This document shows positions 1 through 8,475 of a stretch of 64,000 nucleotides of DNA, in pieces (position 1 is the first letter of the stretch; every line of letters starts with the position of its first letter). This DNA comes from an uncultured Bacteroidales bacterium. GTDB taxonomy: Bacteria; Bacteroidota; Bacteroidia; Bacteroidales; P3. Where the stretch lies: contig ONFR01000001.1 of the NCBI GenBank assembly GCA_900317125.1, positions 62,001 through 126,000 on the forward strand, written 5' to 3'. The position numbers and the translations under genes were made by a program. The notes beneath the pieces were generated by a model. The model was not told the origin of the DNA. It saw only the letters and a program-made list of their open reading frames with translations, and ran no database searches.

Positions 1-2
1 AC

Positions 3-419
3 CGTGAAGCAGAAGAATTGTTGGATAATCAGAATGGATATTATTCGATTGGAGAGTTGTCTGCAAGAATGCAAGCGGAGTTGGATGTTGACATGCTAAG
101 ACAAAAAAGAAGGGAGAACTACAACGTATTGTTGAAGGGGTTGCAAAATGTTACTGGACTGTCTATCATTTATACAGTTTTACCAAGTGATGTAACGCCT
201 TTGTATTTCCCAGTTCTTGTCGAGGACCGGGAGCAATGGCAAAATTTGTTGGCCGACAATGATATTTATGCTCCTGTGGTATGGCCCAAAGCAGAACAGT
301 GCCCTGATATTGATGATGATTCACAAACAATTTACGATAAGATACTCTGCATTCCAATTGACCAACGATATGGAATAGATGATATGAAACGCATAGTAGA
401 AGTAATAAACAAGAAATAA
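3..419 (+). CDS. DegT/DnrJ/EryC1-type aminotransferase, C-terminal part
   Basis: The reading frame is open through the left edge, so only about 138 C-terminal codons are present. The fragment resembles the small domain of PLP-dependent sugar aminotransferases. It has a hydrophobic strand with the phrase YFPVLVEDRE near its middle and ends in CIPIDQRYGIDDMKRIVEVI, the usual C-terminal pattern of this fold. The catalytic lysine would lie upstream of the window. In polysaccharide loci this family transaminates keto-sugars or small keto compounds. The stop codon overlaps the next ATG by one base (TAATG), so the two genes are translationally coupled. The family call is moderately secure; the substrate is unknown. 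Confidence 0.6.
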   Translation, partial: REAEELLDNQNGYYSIGELSARMQAELDVDMLRQKRRENYNVLLKGLQNVTGLSIIYTVLPSDVTPLYFPVLVEDREQWQNLLADNDIYAPVVWPKAEQCPDIDDDSQTIYDKILCIPIDQRYGIDDMKRIVEVINKK

Positions 420-1537
420 TGAAAACAAAAATAGCCGTCATCGGTGCAAACTATCAGTTTTTGTCTTTTTATAAACAGGCGAAGGCATTGGGATACGAGA
501 TTTATTCCTTTGCCAGAGCGATTGACGATAACCCTTGCTGGGAGATAGCCGACCACCATTATGATTGCGCCTTTAGTACGGACAAGGAAGAAATTCTAGA
601 GATTTGTAAGAAAGAGGGTGTGCAAGGCGTGACTTCATTCCTGCTTGAGTCGCCGCTACCATGTGTGTATTACGTTGCAGAAGGCTTGGGTTCTCCATGC
701 AATTCTAAGGAGTGCCAAGCCATTACTGCAAACAAATATACCATGCGCGAACAAATGCGCAAATGCGGGGTGAGTATTCCTGCTTATCAGGCAATTCATT
801 CAAAATCGGAGCAAGTTGAGATACCATACCCCATCATAGTGAAACCGGCGGATAGCGGTGGAAGCAGGGGCGTTACCCTTGTGAAAAACAAAGAGGAACT
901 TGAAATGGCTCTTGTCCGTGCTTTTGATTACTCACCCAATCAGACAGTGATGATAGAGCAATTCATTGTTGGAAGAGAGTTTAGTGTCGAGTCTATTTCG
1001 TATAAAGGCAAACATTTTGTGTTGCAAATAACCGATAAGGTAACAACAGAAGCGCCTTACTTCGTGGAGCTTGCTCATCACCAGCCTGCCGATTTGAATG
1101 AAAAACAACGTTGGGATATTACCAACTTGACTCTTCAAATGCTGGATGCATTGAAGATTGAAAATAGTGCGGGACACACCGAGATTAAGATGGATACCAA
1201 CGGCATACCTTACATCATAGAAATGGGTCCACGCATGGGTGGCGACTACATTTCTTCTGATTTGGTAAGGCTTTCTACAGGATATGACTTTGTGAAAGGT
1301 TTGTTGGAGGTGGCTACGGGACGTTTTGTCGAGCCTGTTTTCGGCGAGACAAAACGCTCTGGTGTCTTTTTCTTATGTGAAGTGACTAAAGACAAAGTTT
1401 TGCCGTATATTCAGGATAAGGACAAATACCCCTTTATTGTCGATGCCGACATTTGGGGAGAAATACAACCCGTAAAATGCAACAGTGACCGTGGAGGTTA
1501 CTTCATTTATCAATCGGACAAAAGGATAGAGTTGTAA
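419..1537 (+). CDS. ATP-grasp ligase
   Basis: A 372-residue ATP-grasp protein of the carbamoyl-phosphate-synthase/D-Ala-D-Ala-ligase type. An N-terminal pre-ATP-grasp fold starts with IAVIGANYQ. The central IIVKPADSGGSRGV (about 139-152) holds the ATP-binding lysine K142 and glycine loop. EQFIVGREFSVE (180-191) is next, and IIEMGPRMGGDY (about 266-277) supplies the metal-binding Glu and Arg. Such enzymes join a carboxylate to an amine or thiol through an acyl phosphate. It is one of five ATP-grasp genes in the locus and precedes a set of carboxylate-metabolising enzymes, so a role in amide-linked decoration of the polysaccharide or its precursor is plausible but unproven. Confidence 0.85.
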   Translation: MKTKIAVIGANYQFLSFYKQAKALGYEIYSFARAIDDNPCWEIADHHYDCAFSTDKEEILEICKKEGVQGVTSFLLESPLPCVYYVAEGLGSPCNSKECQAITANKYTMREQMRKCGVSIPAYQAIHSKSEQVEIPYPIIVKPADSGGSRGVTLVKNKEELEMALVRAFDYSPNQTVMIEQFIVGREFSVESISYKGKHFVLQITDKVTTEAPYFVELAHHQPADLNEKQRWDITNLTLQMLDALKIENSAGHTEIKMDTNGIPYIIEMGPRMGGDYISSDLVRLSTGYDFVKGLLEVATGRFVEPVFGETKRSGVFFLCEVTKDKVLPYIQDKDKYPFIVDADIWGEIQPVKCNSDRGGYFIYQSDKRIEL

Positions 1538-1548
1538 AAAGTAATAAA

Positions 1549-2802
1549 ATGAAATCATTACAAGGAAAAAAGTTGCTGGTTCTTGGTGGCTCTGCATATA
1601 TGATAGACCCTGTACTTAAAGCGAAAAGTATGGGCATATATACTATTGTGACAGATTTACATGGAATAGAGAAAGCACCAGCCAAACGCGTTGCAGACGA
1701 ATATTGGGATATCAGTCTTATGGCATACGACCAGTTGGTGCCTAAAATAAAAGAGGAAAAAATAGATGGCATTCTTACTGGTTTTACGGATACTTTTTTG
1801 TTGGCTTACCAGCATTTATGCGAATTGACAGGTTTGCCTTGCTATGCAACTAAAGAAGTGTTTGAGACAACGATGGACAAGGCAAAGTTCAAGCAACTAT
1901 GCCGTGACAATGGTGTGTCTGTGATTCCTGAATATGAATTAGCTTCTTTTGACCCAAGTACCATAACTGAAAAGAACAAAATCATTATAAAACCTGTTGA
2001 TAACAGCGGTTCAAACGGTGTAATCCTTTGTGAAAAGCAAGAGGATTTCAAACAGTGTTTGGACTATTCCCTCTCTTTCTCTCCCAAGAAGCAGGTGGTG
2101 ATTGAGAAATATATGGAGCTGGACAGTATTTCCATATCATATACTTTTCAAGATGGAAGAGTGTCGTTGTCGACGACCGACGATAGATATGTCCATAAAG
2201 CATCAAATGGAAGTGCAGTGACTTGCCTCAGTCTTTATCCATCCAAATATACCGATGTATATGTTGAGAAAATGGATGGCAGGGTTCGCGAGATGTATAA
2301 AAACGCAGGGGTGAAAAATGGTGTGGTCGCAGTACAGTTCTTTACAGATGGAGTTGATTTTTATGCAATGGAAATGGGACACCGTCTGACAGGAGGTCAA
2401 CATTACACGTTCACCCAGATGGAAAATGGGGTAAGTGTACTTGATTGTCTAATCCATTTTGCTGTAACAGGCCAAATGGCCGATTTCTCCATTGCTGAAA
2501 TAGACAATGCCAAATTTAAGCATACATATTGCCATTTGTATATTCTTGGAAAGCAAGGCAAAATTGCCCGAATGGAAGGTTTGGATTATCTGAAAAGCAT
2601 ACCGGAAGTTTTCCATCTTTCTCAAGAGAAAAAAGAAGGGGATGAAATTGGTCCAGACGGAACTTCGGCTCAAAAAGTGATAGGCATCCATTTAAAAATG
2701 AAGCATAGAAATGATTTAGACCGAATCATGCAGAATATCCAAAGGGAGTTCCATCTCTATGACGAGAACGGAAACGACTTGACAGTTGAATTAATGAAAT
2801 AA
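1549..2802 (+). CDS. ATP-grasp ligase (second)
   Basis: A 417-residue ATP-grasp protein with the same order of domains as its upstream neighbour: LLVLGGSAYMIDP at the N terminus, IIIKPVDNSGSNGV at about 145-158 (ATP lysine K148), EKYMELDSISISYTF, and AMEMGHRLTGG (about 268-278) for Mg-ATP binding. It starts 11 bases after the previous stop and 11 bases before the next gene. Two different ATP-grasp ligases in tandem suggest either two successive ligations or two acceptors. Substrates cannot be read from sequence. Confidence 0.85.
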   Translation: MKSLQGKKLLVLGGSAYMIDPVLKAKSMGIYTIVTDLHGIEKAPAKRVADEYWDISLMAYDQLVPKIKEEKIDGILTGFTDTFLLAYQHLCELTGLPCYATKEVFETTMDKAKFKQLCRDNGVSVIPEYELASFDPSTITEKNKIIIKPVDNSGSNGVILCEKQEDFKQCLDYSLSFSPKKQVVIEKYMELDSISISYTFQDGRVSLSTTDDRYVHKASNGSAVTCLSLYPSKYTDVYVEKMDGRVREMYKNAGVKNGVVAVQFFTDGVDFYAMEMGHRLTGGQHYTFTQMENGVSVLDCLIHFAVTGQMADFSIAEIDNAKFKHTYCHLYILGKQGKIARMEGLDYLKSIPEVFHLSQEKKEGDEIGPDGTSAQKVIGIHLKMKHRNDLDRIMQNIQREFHLYDENGNDLTVELMK

Positions 2803-2813
2803 ATACTATTGTT

Positions 2814-3710
2814 ATGAAATACTACACTATGCCGGAAACGAGAGCGTTTCTTGAAAGTATAGGGATGCCTGGTGGCGACCTGTATGATTTGCCAACATCA
2901 GACAAACGTTTCCCTGATGGGGGACAATATCGTTTCGAGGTGCCAGGAATTCAAGGTCCTGGGCCGATGAAAGCCCTTCTTGAGGCTTTGGATGAATACG
3001 GCATACAAATCCACCGCGTGACCCAAACCAAAGGCATTATGTTCCTCACCGATGAGGAAATCTCTAAGATGGTGGAATATGCCAAAAAATGGAATGTACA
3101 ATTGATTCTTGCCTGCGGTCCGCGCGCCACAACCGACACATCAGCTTCGGTGAAAACAGAAGAAGGTCAGCGTATGGGCTACCGGCTGCGTGGAGAGGAA
3201 CAGATTGTACGTGGTATTGAGGAAATCCGCCGTGGTGCCCGTCTCGGTGTTCGTGGTTTCCTCGTGTACGACGAAGGTTTGCTGTGGGCTTTGGGCGAAG
3301 CCCGCAAGAAAGGGTTCATCCCCGCCGATTGTCATTTCAAAGTAAGTGCCCATACAGGTCACGGTAATCCGTGCTCTGCTCATCTGTTGGAGACCTTAGG
3401 AGCCGACTCCATCAACCCGATTCGCGACATTCAGGTGCAGATGCTTGCTGCCCTGCGTGCCGCTATCGATGTTCCGATTGATCTGCATACGGAAAACCCG
3501 AAATCATCCGGTGGATTCATCCGCCATTATGAGGTGCCGGATTTTATCCGAGTAGCAGCGCCTGTTTATTTGAAAACTGGGGGTAGCGTGGCTGCTAATC
3601 ACAGCTATGATACCACTGAAAAAGAGGCCAAGCAACGTGCCAAACAGGTTTCGCTTGTGAAAAGAGTAATTGACGCCTATTATCCAGAGGCTATAGTTTC
3701 GCCCAAATAA
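2814..3710 (+). CDS. putative TIM-barrel protein, U32-like
   Basis: A 298-residue protein not assigned with certainty. It shows alternating strand/helix segments of a TIM barrel, for example VQLILACGPRATTDT, GVRGFLVYDEGLLWALGEA, FKVSAHTGHGNPCSAHLLE, VPIDLHTENPKSSGGF and APVYLKTGG. His, Glu and Asp residues sit at strand ends (DLHTEN, SAHTGHG), as expected for an active site. The overall feel is of the U32-peptidase-like TIM-barrel group, but no diagnostic U32 signature could be confirmed. It begins 11 bases after the second ATP-grasp gene and ends 5 bases before the lyase gene, so it belongs to the same carboxylate module. A lyase, aldolase or isomerase role is possible. Confidence 0.5.
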   Translation: MKYYTMPETRAFLESIGMPGGDLYDLPTSDKRFPDGGQYRFEVPGIQGPGPMKALLEALDEYGIQIHRVTQTKGIMFLTDEEISKMVEYAKKWNVQLILACGPRATTDTSASVKTEEGQRMGYRLRGEEQIVRGIEEIRRGARLGVRGFLVYDEGLLWALGEARKKGFIPADCHFKVSAHTGHGNPCSAHLLETLGADSINPIRDIQVQMLAALRAAIDVPIDLHTENPKSSGGFIRHYEVPDFIRVAAPVYLKTGGSVAANHSYDTTEKEAKQRAKQVSLVKRVIDAYYPEAIVSPK

Positions 3711-3715
3711 TTGAG

Positions 3716-4855
3716 ATGAAGCATCATCAATATAATCCGGATTATCAGTTTGTGAAGGAACCGGTGAATTTTAATAAATACACCGATCGCACCCTGTTGC
3801 AATATTGTCTTGGGGCAACAATGTATATGCCTGGCACTAAAGACTTCGCACAAGCCATTATCGACAAGAAATATCCAGGTCTTACATCTATGGTGATGTG
3901 TTTTGAGGATGCTTGTAAGGAGGAGGATGTTCCTGCTGCAGAGCAGAATTGTCTCCGTGTCTTAGAAACCTTGCGTCAAAAGGTAAATGATGGCGAATTG
4001 GATTACAAGGACATTCCTCTCATCTTTTTCCGAGTGAGGAATGTGGAGCAGTTCAAGCATTTTGTTAAACTATTGCCTATAGAGACTGTACCGTATATCA
4101 CAGGTTTTAACTTCCCCAAGTTCAACAGCCTTAATGCTGCAGCATATATGGATCATCTCGTGGATATCAATGAGCGAGCTGGTGAGGTGTTGTATGGTAT
4201 GCCTATTATCGAAGATGCTCGAGTCGCATACAAGGAGAGCCGCTTGGATGAGTTGATTGCTGTGAAACGGGTGCTTGATCAAAACAAGAATCTTGTATTG
4301 AACGTGCGCGTGGGCGGTACCGACTTCTCCAGTTGCTTCGGTGTACGTCGTGGCATCAACTATACCATATACGACATCATGACCGTATCGAACTGTCTGA
4401 TGGACATTCTCAATGTGTTTACTCGCAACAACGACTATACGGTTAGCGGCCCTGTGTGGGAGTACTTCCGCGTAAATAAGCGGATGAAAGGCATGGAAGA
4501 ATTGCCAAAGGTCGACCTTCAACAGACACTTTTGAAACGCAAGGCCATTGTGAACGATGCTGTGGATGGGTTGATGCGTGAATTGGTGCTTGACCAGGCC
4601 AATGGCTTCATGGGCAAGACCTGCATTCATCCATCGCACCTTAATTATATCAATGGCATGTTGGCGGTTACCAAAGATGAATATGACGATGCTTATCAGA
4701 TTCAGCACACTTCTGGTGGAGTGATAAAAGGTACTAAGGGTATGAATGAGATAGGGCCTCACAAAGCTTGGGCTGAGCGCATCATGATGCGTGCTGAGGC
4801 ATACGGAGTGATTGAAAATGAAGCGGAATACATTAATTTGTTTGGCGTGCAATGA
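3716..4855 (+). CDS. HpcH/HpaI / citrate-lyase-beta-type C-C lyase
   Basis: A 379-residue TIM-barrel protein resembling the HpcH/HpaI-CitE group and, in length and phrasing, the 'C-C bond lyase of the TIM-barrel fold' branch (PF15617). Marks are TSMVMCFEDACKEEDV near the N terminus, IPLIFFRVRNVEQF, YGMPIIEDARVAYKE, LNVRVGGTDFSSCFGVRRG, and MGKTCIHPSHLNYING near the C terminus, which matches the 'G..CIHP.Q' end of CitE-like proteins. The family cleaves or forms C-C bonds next to a carboxylate or CoA thioester (citryl-, malyl-, citramalyl-CoA). Its stop overlaps the next start (ATGA). Substrate is inferred only as a 2-hydroxy or dicarboxylic acid. Confidence 0.75.
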   Translation: MKHHQYNPDYQFVKEPVNFNKYTDRTLLQYCLGATMYMPGTKDFAQAIIDKKYPGLTSMVMCFEDACKEEDVPAAEQNCLRVLETLRQKVNDGELDYKDIPLIFFRVRNVEQFKHFVKLLPIETVPYITGFNFPKFNSLNAAAYMDHLVDINERAGEVLYGMPIIEDARVAYKESRLDELIAVKRVLDQNKNLVLNVRVGGTDFSSCFGVRRGINYTIYDIMTVSNCLMDILNVFTRNNDYTVSGPVWEYFRVNKRMKGMEELPKVDLQQTLLKRKAIVNDAVDGLMRELVLDQANGFMGKTCIHPSHLNYINGMLAVTKDEYDDAYQIQHTSGGVIKGTKGMNEIGPHKAWAERIMMRAEAYGVIENEAEYINLFGVQ

Positions 4856-5358
4856 TTGATTTAACTACACCATTGAGTGAGGAAGTCATCCGCCGACTTA
4901 ATGTTGGCAATGTGGTGACTATCACAGGTAACATTTATACTGGTCGTGATGCAGTGCTTCCTAAGATTGTGAAAGCTGCAGAAGACGGGACTTTGAATGA
5001 TTTGGGCATCGACCTGCAGGGTGCAGTCATTTTCCATACAGCAGTCAGCCCAGCAGGAGTCGGTCCGACTTCAAGCAACAAGATGGAGATAGAATGCACT
5101 TTTGAACCATTGTCGAAACACGGCGTGAAGATGCATCTCGGCAAGGGTGCCATTTCAAAAGAAACCGTAAAAGCCTTGGCGGAACAAAATGCAGTTTTCG
5201 CCATCATTCCGCCAGTGACTGCCCTTTTGGGCAGCCAGACAATGGAACAAGAAGTTGTGGCTTTTCCTGAATTGGGTATGGAGGCATTCAATAGGTTAAA
5301 AGTCGTCAAGTATCAGGCTATCATAGCTGCTGCGAAAGGAGAATCCATCTATGTCTAA
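4852..5358 (+). CDS. Fe-S hydro-lyase (class I fumarase/tartrate dehydratase) beta subunit
   Basis: A 168-residue protein matching the C-terminal domain of class I fumarase/L-tartrate dehydratase (TtdB/FumA-C type). It opens LTTPLSEEVIRRLNVGNVVTITG, followed by IYTGRDAVLPKI, then AVIFHTAVSPAGVGPTSSNKME, MHLGKGAISKETVKAL and AIIPPVTALLG, all standard blocks. This subunit supplies the substrate-closing swivel domain to the Fe-S alpha subunit encoded next. Such enzymes hydrate or dehydrate fumarate, mesaconate, malate, citramalate or tartrate. The gene overlaps both neighbours. A beta-before-alpha order is less usual but not unique. Confidence 0.85.
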   Translation: MIDLTTPLSEEVIRRLNVGNVVTITGNIYTGRDAVLPKIVKAAEDGTLNDLGIDLQGAVIFHTAVSPAGVGPTSSNKMEIECTFEPLSKHGVKMHLGKGAISKETVKALAEQNAVFAIIPPVTALLGSQTMEQEVVAFPELGMEAFNRLKVVKYQAIIAAAKGESIYV

Positions 5359-6196
5359 CATCAAAGAAAAAGTAGCCGAATGCCTCGTCCGTGCTGGTTC
5401 CACCTTTCGTGTAGACCAAAAGGAAGCCTATCGTAAGGCCATTGCCGATGAAGCAAACGCACAATTGTGCTGGGTGATGCAACAAGTGTTGGATAATGCC
5501 ATGGTTGCCGAAGAACGGAGAAGCCCTTTATGTGATGACACAGGCATTCCGCATCTGTTCCTTGAGGTGGGACCGAATCGAAGCGTTACAGGCGAACTGC
5601 TTGAACAAATTAAGGAAGGCGTAGCCCTTGGCTTGCGCCAACTTCCCGGTCGTCCCATGGCCATCAAGGGTGACGATTATGCCCGTATTGACCAAAGTGG
5701 TGGCTTGAACGAGGATAGTGGCGCATTGATGCCATCACCAGTATTAATAAAACCCGTCAAAGAGGATGTGCTACGACTCACCGTGCTGATGCTTGGTGGT
5801 GGCCCCGCCATCCGTGGGATTACACAACGAGTATTTCATAAGCACAGTGTGGATGTCGTGATTGAAGAAATAGTTAATCGAGCCAAAGAAGGTGTTTCCA
5901 AATTGGGCTGCAGCCCATGTGTTTTGGCTGTAGGCATCGGTCGGTCTCAATTCGAAGCAACTAGTTTGATGATGGAGGCCATGGTTTATGGTGATTTTAG
6001 CAAACAGTCTGACTTTGAGAACAGAATCACCGAAAAAGTAAATGAAGCTAATATCGGTCCACTTGGATTGGGTGGCAAGCATAGCGTGTTGGTCACTTTC
6101 GCCAAGGTTGGTCCCCAACGGGCAAGCGGTGTAAGAATTGTAGCCTTAAGGCCGTGTTGCTGCTTTGAGCCGCGGAGAGCTTCTGTAGAGTTATAG
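5351..6196 (+). CDS. Fe-S hydro-lyase alpha subunit
   Basis: A 281-residue homologue of the N-terminal Fe-S domain of class I fumarase/tartrate dehydratase. Candidate cluster cysteines lie in SPLCDDTGIPHLFLEVG (near residue 60), in KLGCSPCVLAVGIGRSQFEAT (near 180) and in the C-terminal ALRPCCCFEPRRASVEL. The last block corresponds to the 'C..RRA' end of the family and here carries a run of three cysteines. GGGPAIRG and GPLGLGGKHSV are also family blocks. It starts eight bases inside the beta-subunit gene, so 1:1 synthesis is likely. The pair should form an oxygen-sensitive 4Fe-4S hydratase for a dicarboxylic acid. Identity as fumarase, mesaconase or tartrate dehydratase is open. Confidence 0.85.
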   Translation: MSNIKEKVAECLVRAGSTFRVDQKEAYRKAIADEANAQLCWVMQQVLDNAMVAEERRSPLCDDTGIPHLFLEVGPNRSVTGELLEQIKEGVALGLRQLPGRPMAIKGDDYARIDQSGGLNEDSGALMPSPVLIKPVKEDVLRLTVLMLGGGPAIRGITQRVFHKHSVDVVIEEIVNRAKEGVSKLGCSPCVLAVGIGRSQFEATSLMMEAMVYGDFSKQSDFENRITEKVNEANIGPLGLGGKHSVLVTFAKVGPQRASGVRIVALRPCCCFEPRRASVEL

Positions 6197-6202
6197 TTGA
6201 TT

Positions 6203-7174
6203 ATGCCAAAGATATTACATACAGCGAGATATACAGGTTTGCCTTTGGAAATCCTTAAAAAATCTTGTCCTGAAGGTTTCACGGTGAAGACTTTAGACGA
6301 AGCCACTTATGAGCAACTCATAAAGGAATCTTTCGATGCAGACTATTTTCTTGTGAGTGGTCGTCTGCCAATCGATAAGATGGTGCTTGACCACGCCCCG
6401 CATTTGAAGATGATACAGCGGACAGGGGTCGGCACAGAGATGCTTAACTTGGACGAAATCGAGAAACACAGCATCCCCGTGTATGTAAATGATGGTGTAA
6501 ATGCTCGAAGTGTTGCAGAGCATACGCTTACATTGATTTTGGCCTGCCTGAAACGACTTCCGCAGATTAACCAACAGGCTCATCAGGGGGTGTGGAAAAA
6601 GCAACAGACAGGAGTGACCACCCATGAGTTGTACAGCAAGACCGTAGCCTTGGTCGGTATGGGCAATATTGGTCGTTTGGTGGCGCAAATGCTGCAAGCG
6701 TTTGGCGCAAAGGTAATCTATACCGATGTGTTCCGTCAGACCGAAGCGGTGGAAACACTGTTGGATTTGACCTATTACTCCAACTTTGAAGCTTTGTTGC
6801 CAAAAGCAGACATTCTCAGTTTTCATTGTCCGCTGACGAAGGATAATACTGAGATTCTGAATAGAGCTACCCTTCAGTTAATGAAAGAAGGTTCTGTTGT
6901 CATCAACACGGCTCGAGGCAAACTTATTAATCAAGATGATTTGTATAACGCCATCAAATCAGGTCACATCCGTGCAGCAGCGTTGGACACGCATTATGAA
7001 GAACCAATCAAAGAAGGATATAAACTAGCCGAATTGGAAAATGTAATCCTGACACCTCATATAGGCGGTCTGTCTTATGAGGCATTTGAGGCTATGATGG
7101 AGGGTGCCATGGAGAATATAGAAGCATTTGAGCAGGAAAAGTTATCGGATATTGAAGAAAAAAGGATACTGTAA
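6203..7174 (+). CDS. D-2-hydroxyacid dehydrogenase
   Basis: A protein of about 323 residues of the D-isomer-specific 2-hydroxyacid dehydrogenase (phosphoglycerate-dehydrogenase-like) family. The NAD-binding fold carries VALVGMGNIGRLVAQML and a following acidic residue in VIYTD, pointing to NAD. The catalytic triad is visible as Arg in INTARGKLINQDDL, Glu in HYEEPIKEG, and His in LTPHIGG. ATG at 6203 is chosen over the in-frame TTG at 6197 because the TTG abuts the previous stop. Its role would be to interconvert a 2-keto and a 2-hydroxy acid. It lies between the hydratase and a MmgE/PrpD gene, and its stop overlaps the next ATG. Confidence 0.88.
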   Translation: MPKILHTARYTGLPLEILKKSCPEGFTVKTLDEATYEQLIKESFDADYFLVSGRLPIDKMVLDHAPHLKMIQRTGVGTEMLNLDEIEKHSIPVYVNDGVNARSVAEHTLTLILACLKRLPQINQQAHQGVWKKQQTGVTTHELYSKTVALVGMGNIGRLVAQMLQAFGAKVIYTDVFRQTEAVETLLDLTYYSNFEALLPKADILSFHCPLTKDNTEILNRATLQLMKEGSVVINTARGKLINQDDLYNAIKSGHIRAAALDTHYEEPIKEGYKLAELENVILTPHIGGLSYEAFEAMMEGAMENIEAFEQEKLSDIEEKRIL

Positions 7175-8475
7175 TGAACCAAAGTCTGACAGAAACCTTT
7201 ATTGATGGCCTATTTGCCAAGTTGCAAGCGATACCAGATAGGGTAATCCAGCAGGCTAAAAAGTGCCTGTTAGATTACATTGGTGTTGCTGTGGGGGGTG
7301 CCAGATATTTGCAGGAACATCATCTGCATTTTTTTGAATCTTTTACCAAAGATACAGGCGATTGTTCAGTGTTTGGTACAGACTATAAAACCACATCGGC
7401 AAACGCGGCCTTGTTGAATGGTTTCAGTGCCCATGTGTTGGAACTGGATGACGGTCATCGTAAGGGGATGATTCATCTTGGCGCGTCCATCATTTCTGCA
7501 GTTCTCGCTGTTTCGGAAAAAGAGAACATATCATTCGATGCTTTTGTGTGTGGTATCATTATGGGCTATGAGGCCGCCGTGCGTTGTGCTTGTGCCTTAC
7601 AGCCAGGACACAAAGTAAGAGGTTACCATGTTTCAGGTACTTGTGGCACAATTGGCTCAGCGATAGGTGTTTCTTTCGCTTGCGGATACAATCGGGAACA
7701 AATTAAATCCACTTTGGCTTGTGCTGTTACTAGTGCAGCCGGGGTGTTGGAAATACAGGAAGAAGCATCCGAGTTAAAGCCCTACAATTTGGGTCGTGCT
7801 GCCATGGACGGACTTGTAGCCGCACAAATGGGTCGTATGGCCTTGTGTGGTCCCGATGACATCATGGGCGGCAAGCATGGGTTTCTCGCTGTGTTGACCG
7901 ATACACCTACCTCATCCTATTTGACCGATTTTAGTAATGAGGACTATTGCATCGAAGGTATCTATCAAAAGGTGTATGCTGCTTGTCGTCATTGTCACCC
8001 AGCCATTGAGGCAGCTATTGGCATTCGAAACGATGTTGGACTCAAACCAGATCAGATTGACAAAGTGGATGTGCACACCTACAAACTAGCCGTTGGTGGA
8101 CATGGCCATAGGATTATTCAAGGCATCAGTTCTGCCAAACTTAGTACACCGTATAGTGTAGCTTTGGCCTTAGTGAAAGGCAATGCGGGAAATGAGGATT
8201 TTAACGAAGACAATCTGATTGATCCCGACATTTTAGAGTTGACACAAAAGGTAAGTGTCATTGAGGATAAACAATTTACCGTTCAATCCCCCATGGTTCG
8301 AGGTGCACGGGTGGTCATCCGATTGAAAAATGGGAAAAAATACGAGAACTCCGTTCTCTATCCTAAGGGTGAACCGGAGAATCCGATTAGACATGAAGAA
8401 ATCAAGCAAAAAGTTGATGCTTTAATCCAAAACAACAAAGATGGTTTAGTTAAAAGTTTTATTAATAATCTATGA
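7174..8475 (+). CDS. MmgE/PrpD family protein
   Basis: A 433-residue member of the MmgE/PrpD family, which includes 2-methylcitrate dehydratase, cis-aconitate decarboxylase and iminodisuccinate epimerase. Diagnostic blocks are KCLLDYIGVAVGG near residue 30, LLNGFSAHVLELDDGHRKGMIHLGASII (about 85-112), GYEAAVRCACAL, RGYHVSGTCGTIGSAIG and YAACRHCHPAIEAAI. Members act on tricarboxylates or on amino/imino dicarboxylates by proton abstraction. It overlaps the dehydrogenase gene by one base and the next ATP-grasp gene by four, so it is firmly part of the same transcription unit. The exact reaction is unknown. Confidence 0.85.
   Translation: MNQSLTETFIDGLFAKLQAIPDRVIQQAKKCLLDYIGVAVGGARYLQEHHLHFFESFTKDTGDCSVFGTDYKTTSANAALLNGFSAHVLELDDGHRKGMIHLGASIISAVLAVSEKENISFDAFVCGIIMGYEAAVRCACALQPGHKVRGYHVSGTCGTIGSAIGVSFACGYNREQIKSTLACAVTSAAGVLEIQEEASELKPYNLGRAAMDGLVAAQMGRMALCGPDDIMGGKHGFLAVLTDTPTSSYLTDFSNEDYCIEGIYQKVYAACRHCHPAIEAAIGIRNDVGLKPDQIDKVDVHTYKLAVGGHGHRIIQGISSAKLSTPYSVALALVKGNAGNEDFNEDNLIDPDILELTQKVSVIEDKQFTVQSPMVRGARVVIRLKNGKKYENSVLYPKGEPENPIRHEEIKQKVDALIQNNKDGLVKSFINNL

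Noticed and set aside
5771-6118. Open frame antisense to the Fe-S hydratase alpha gene
   Set aside because: No motif, no start signal, and the + strand frame is conserved and overlaps its neighbours properly.
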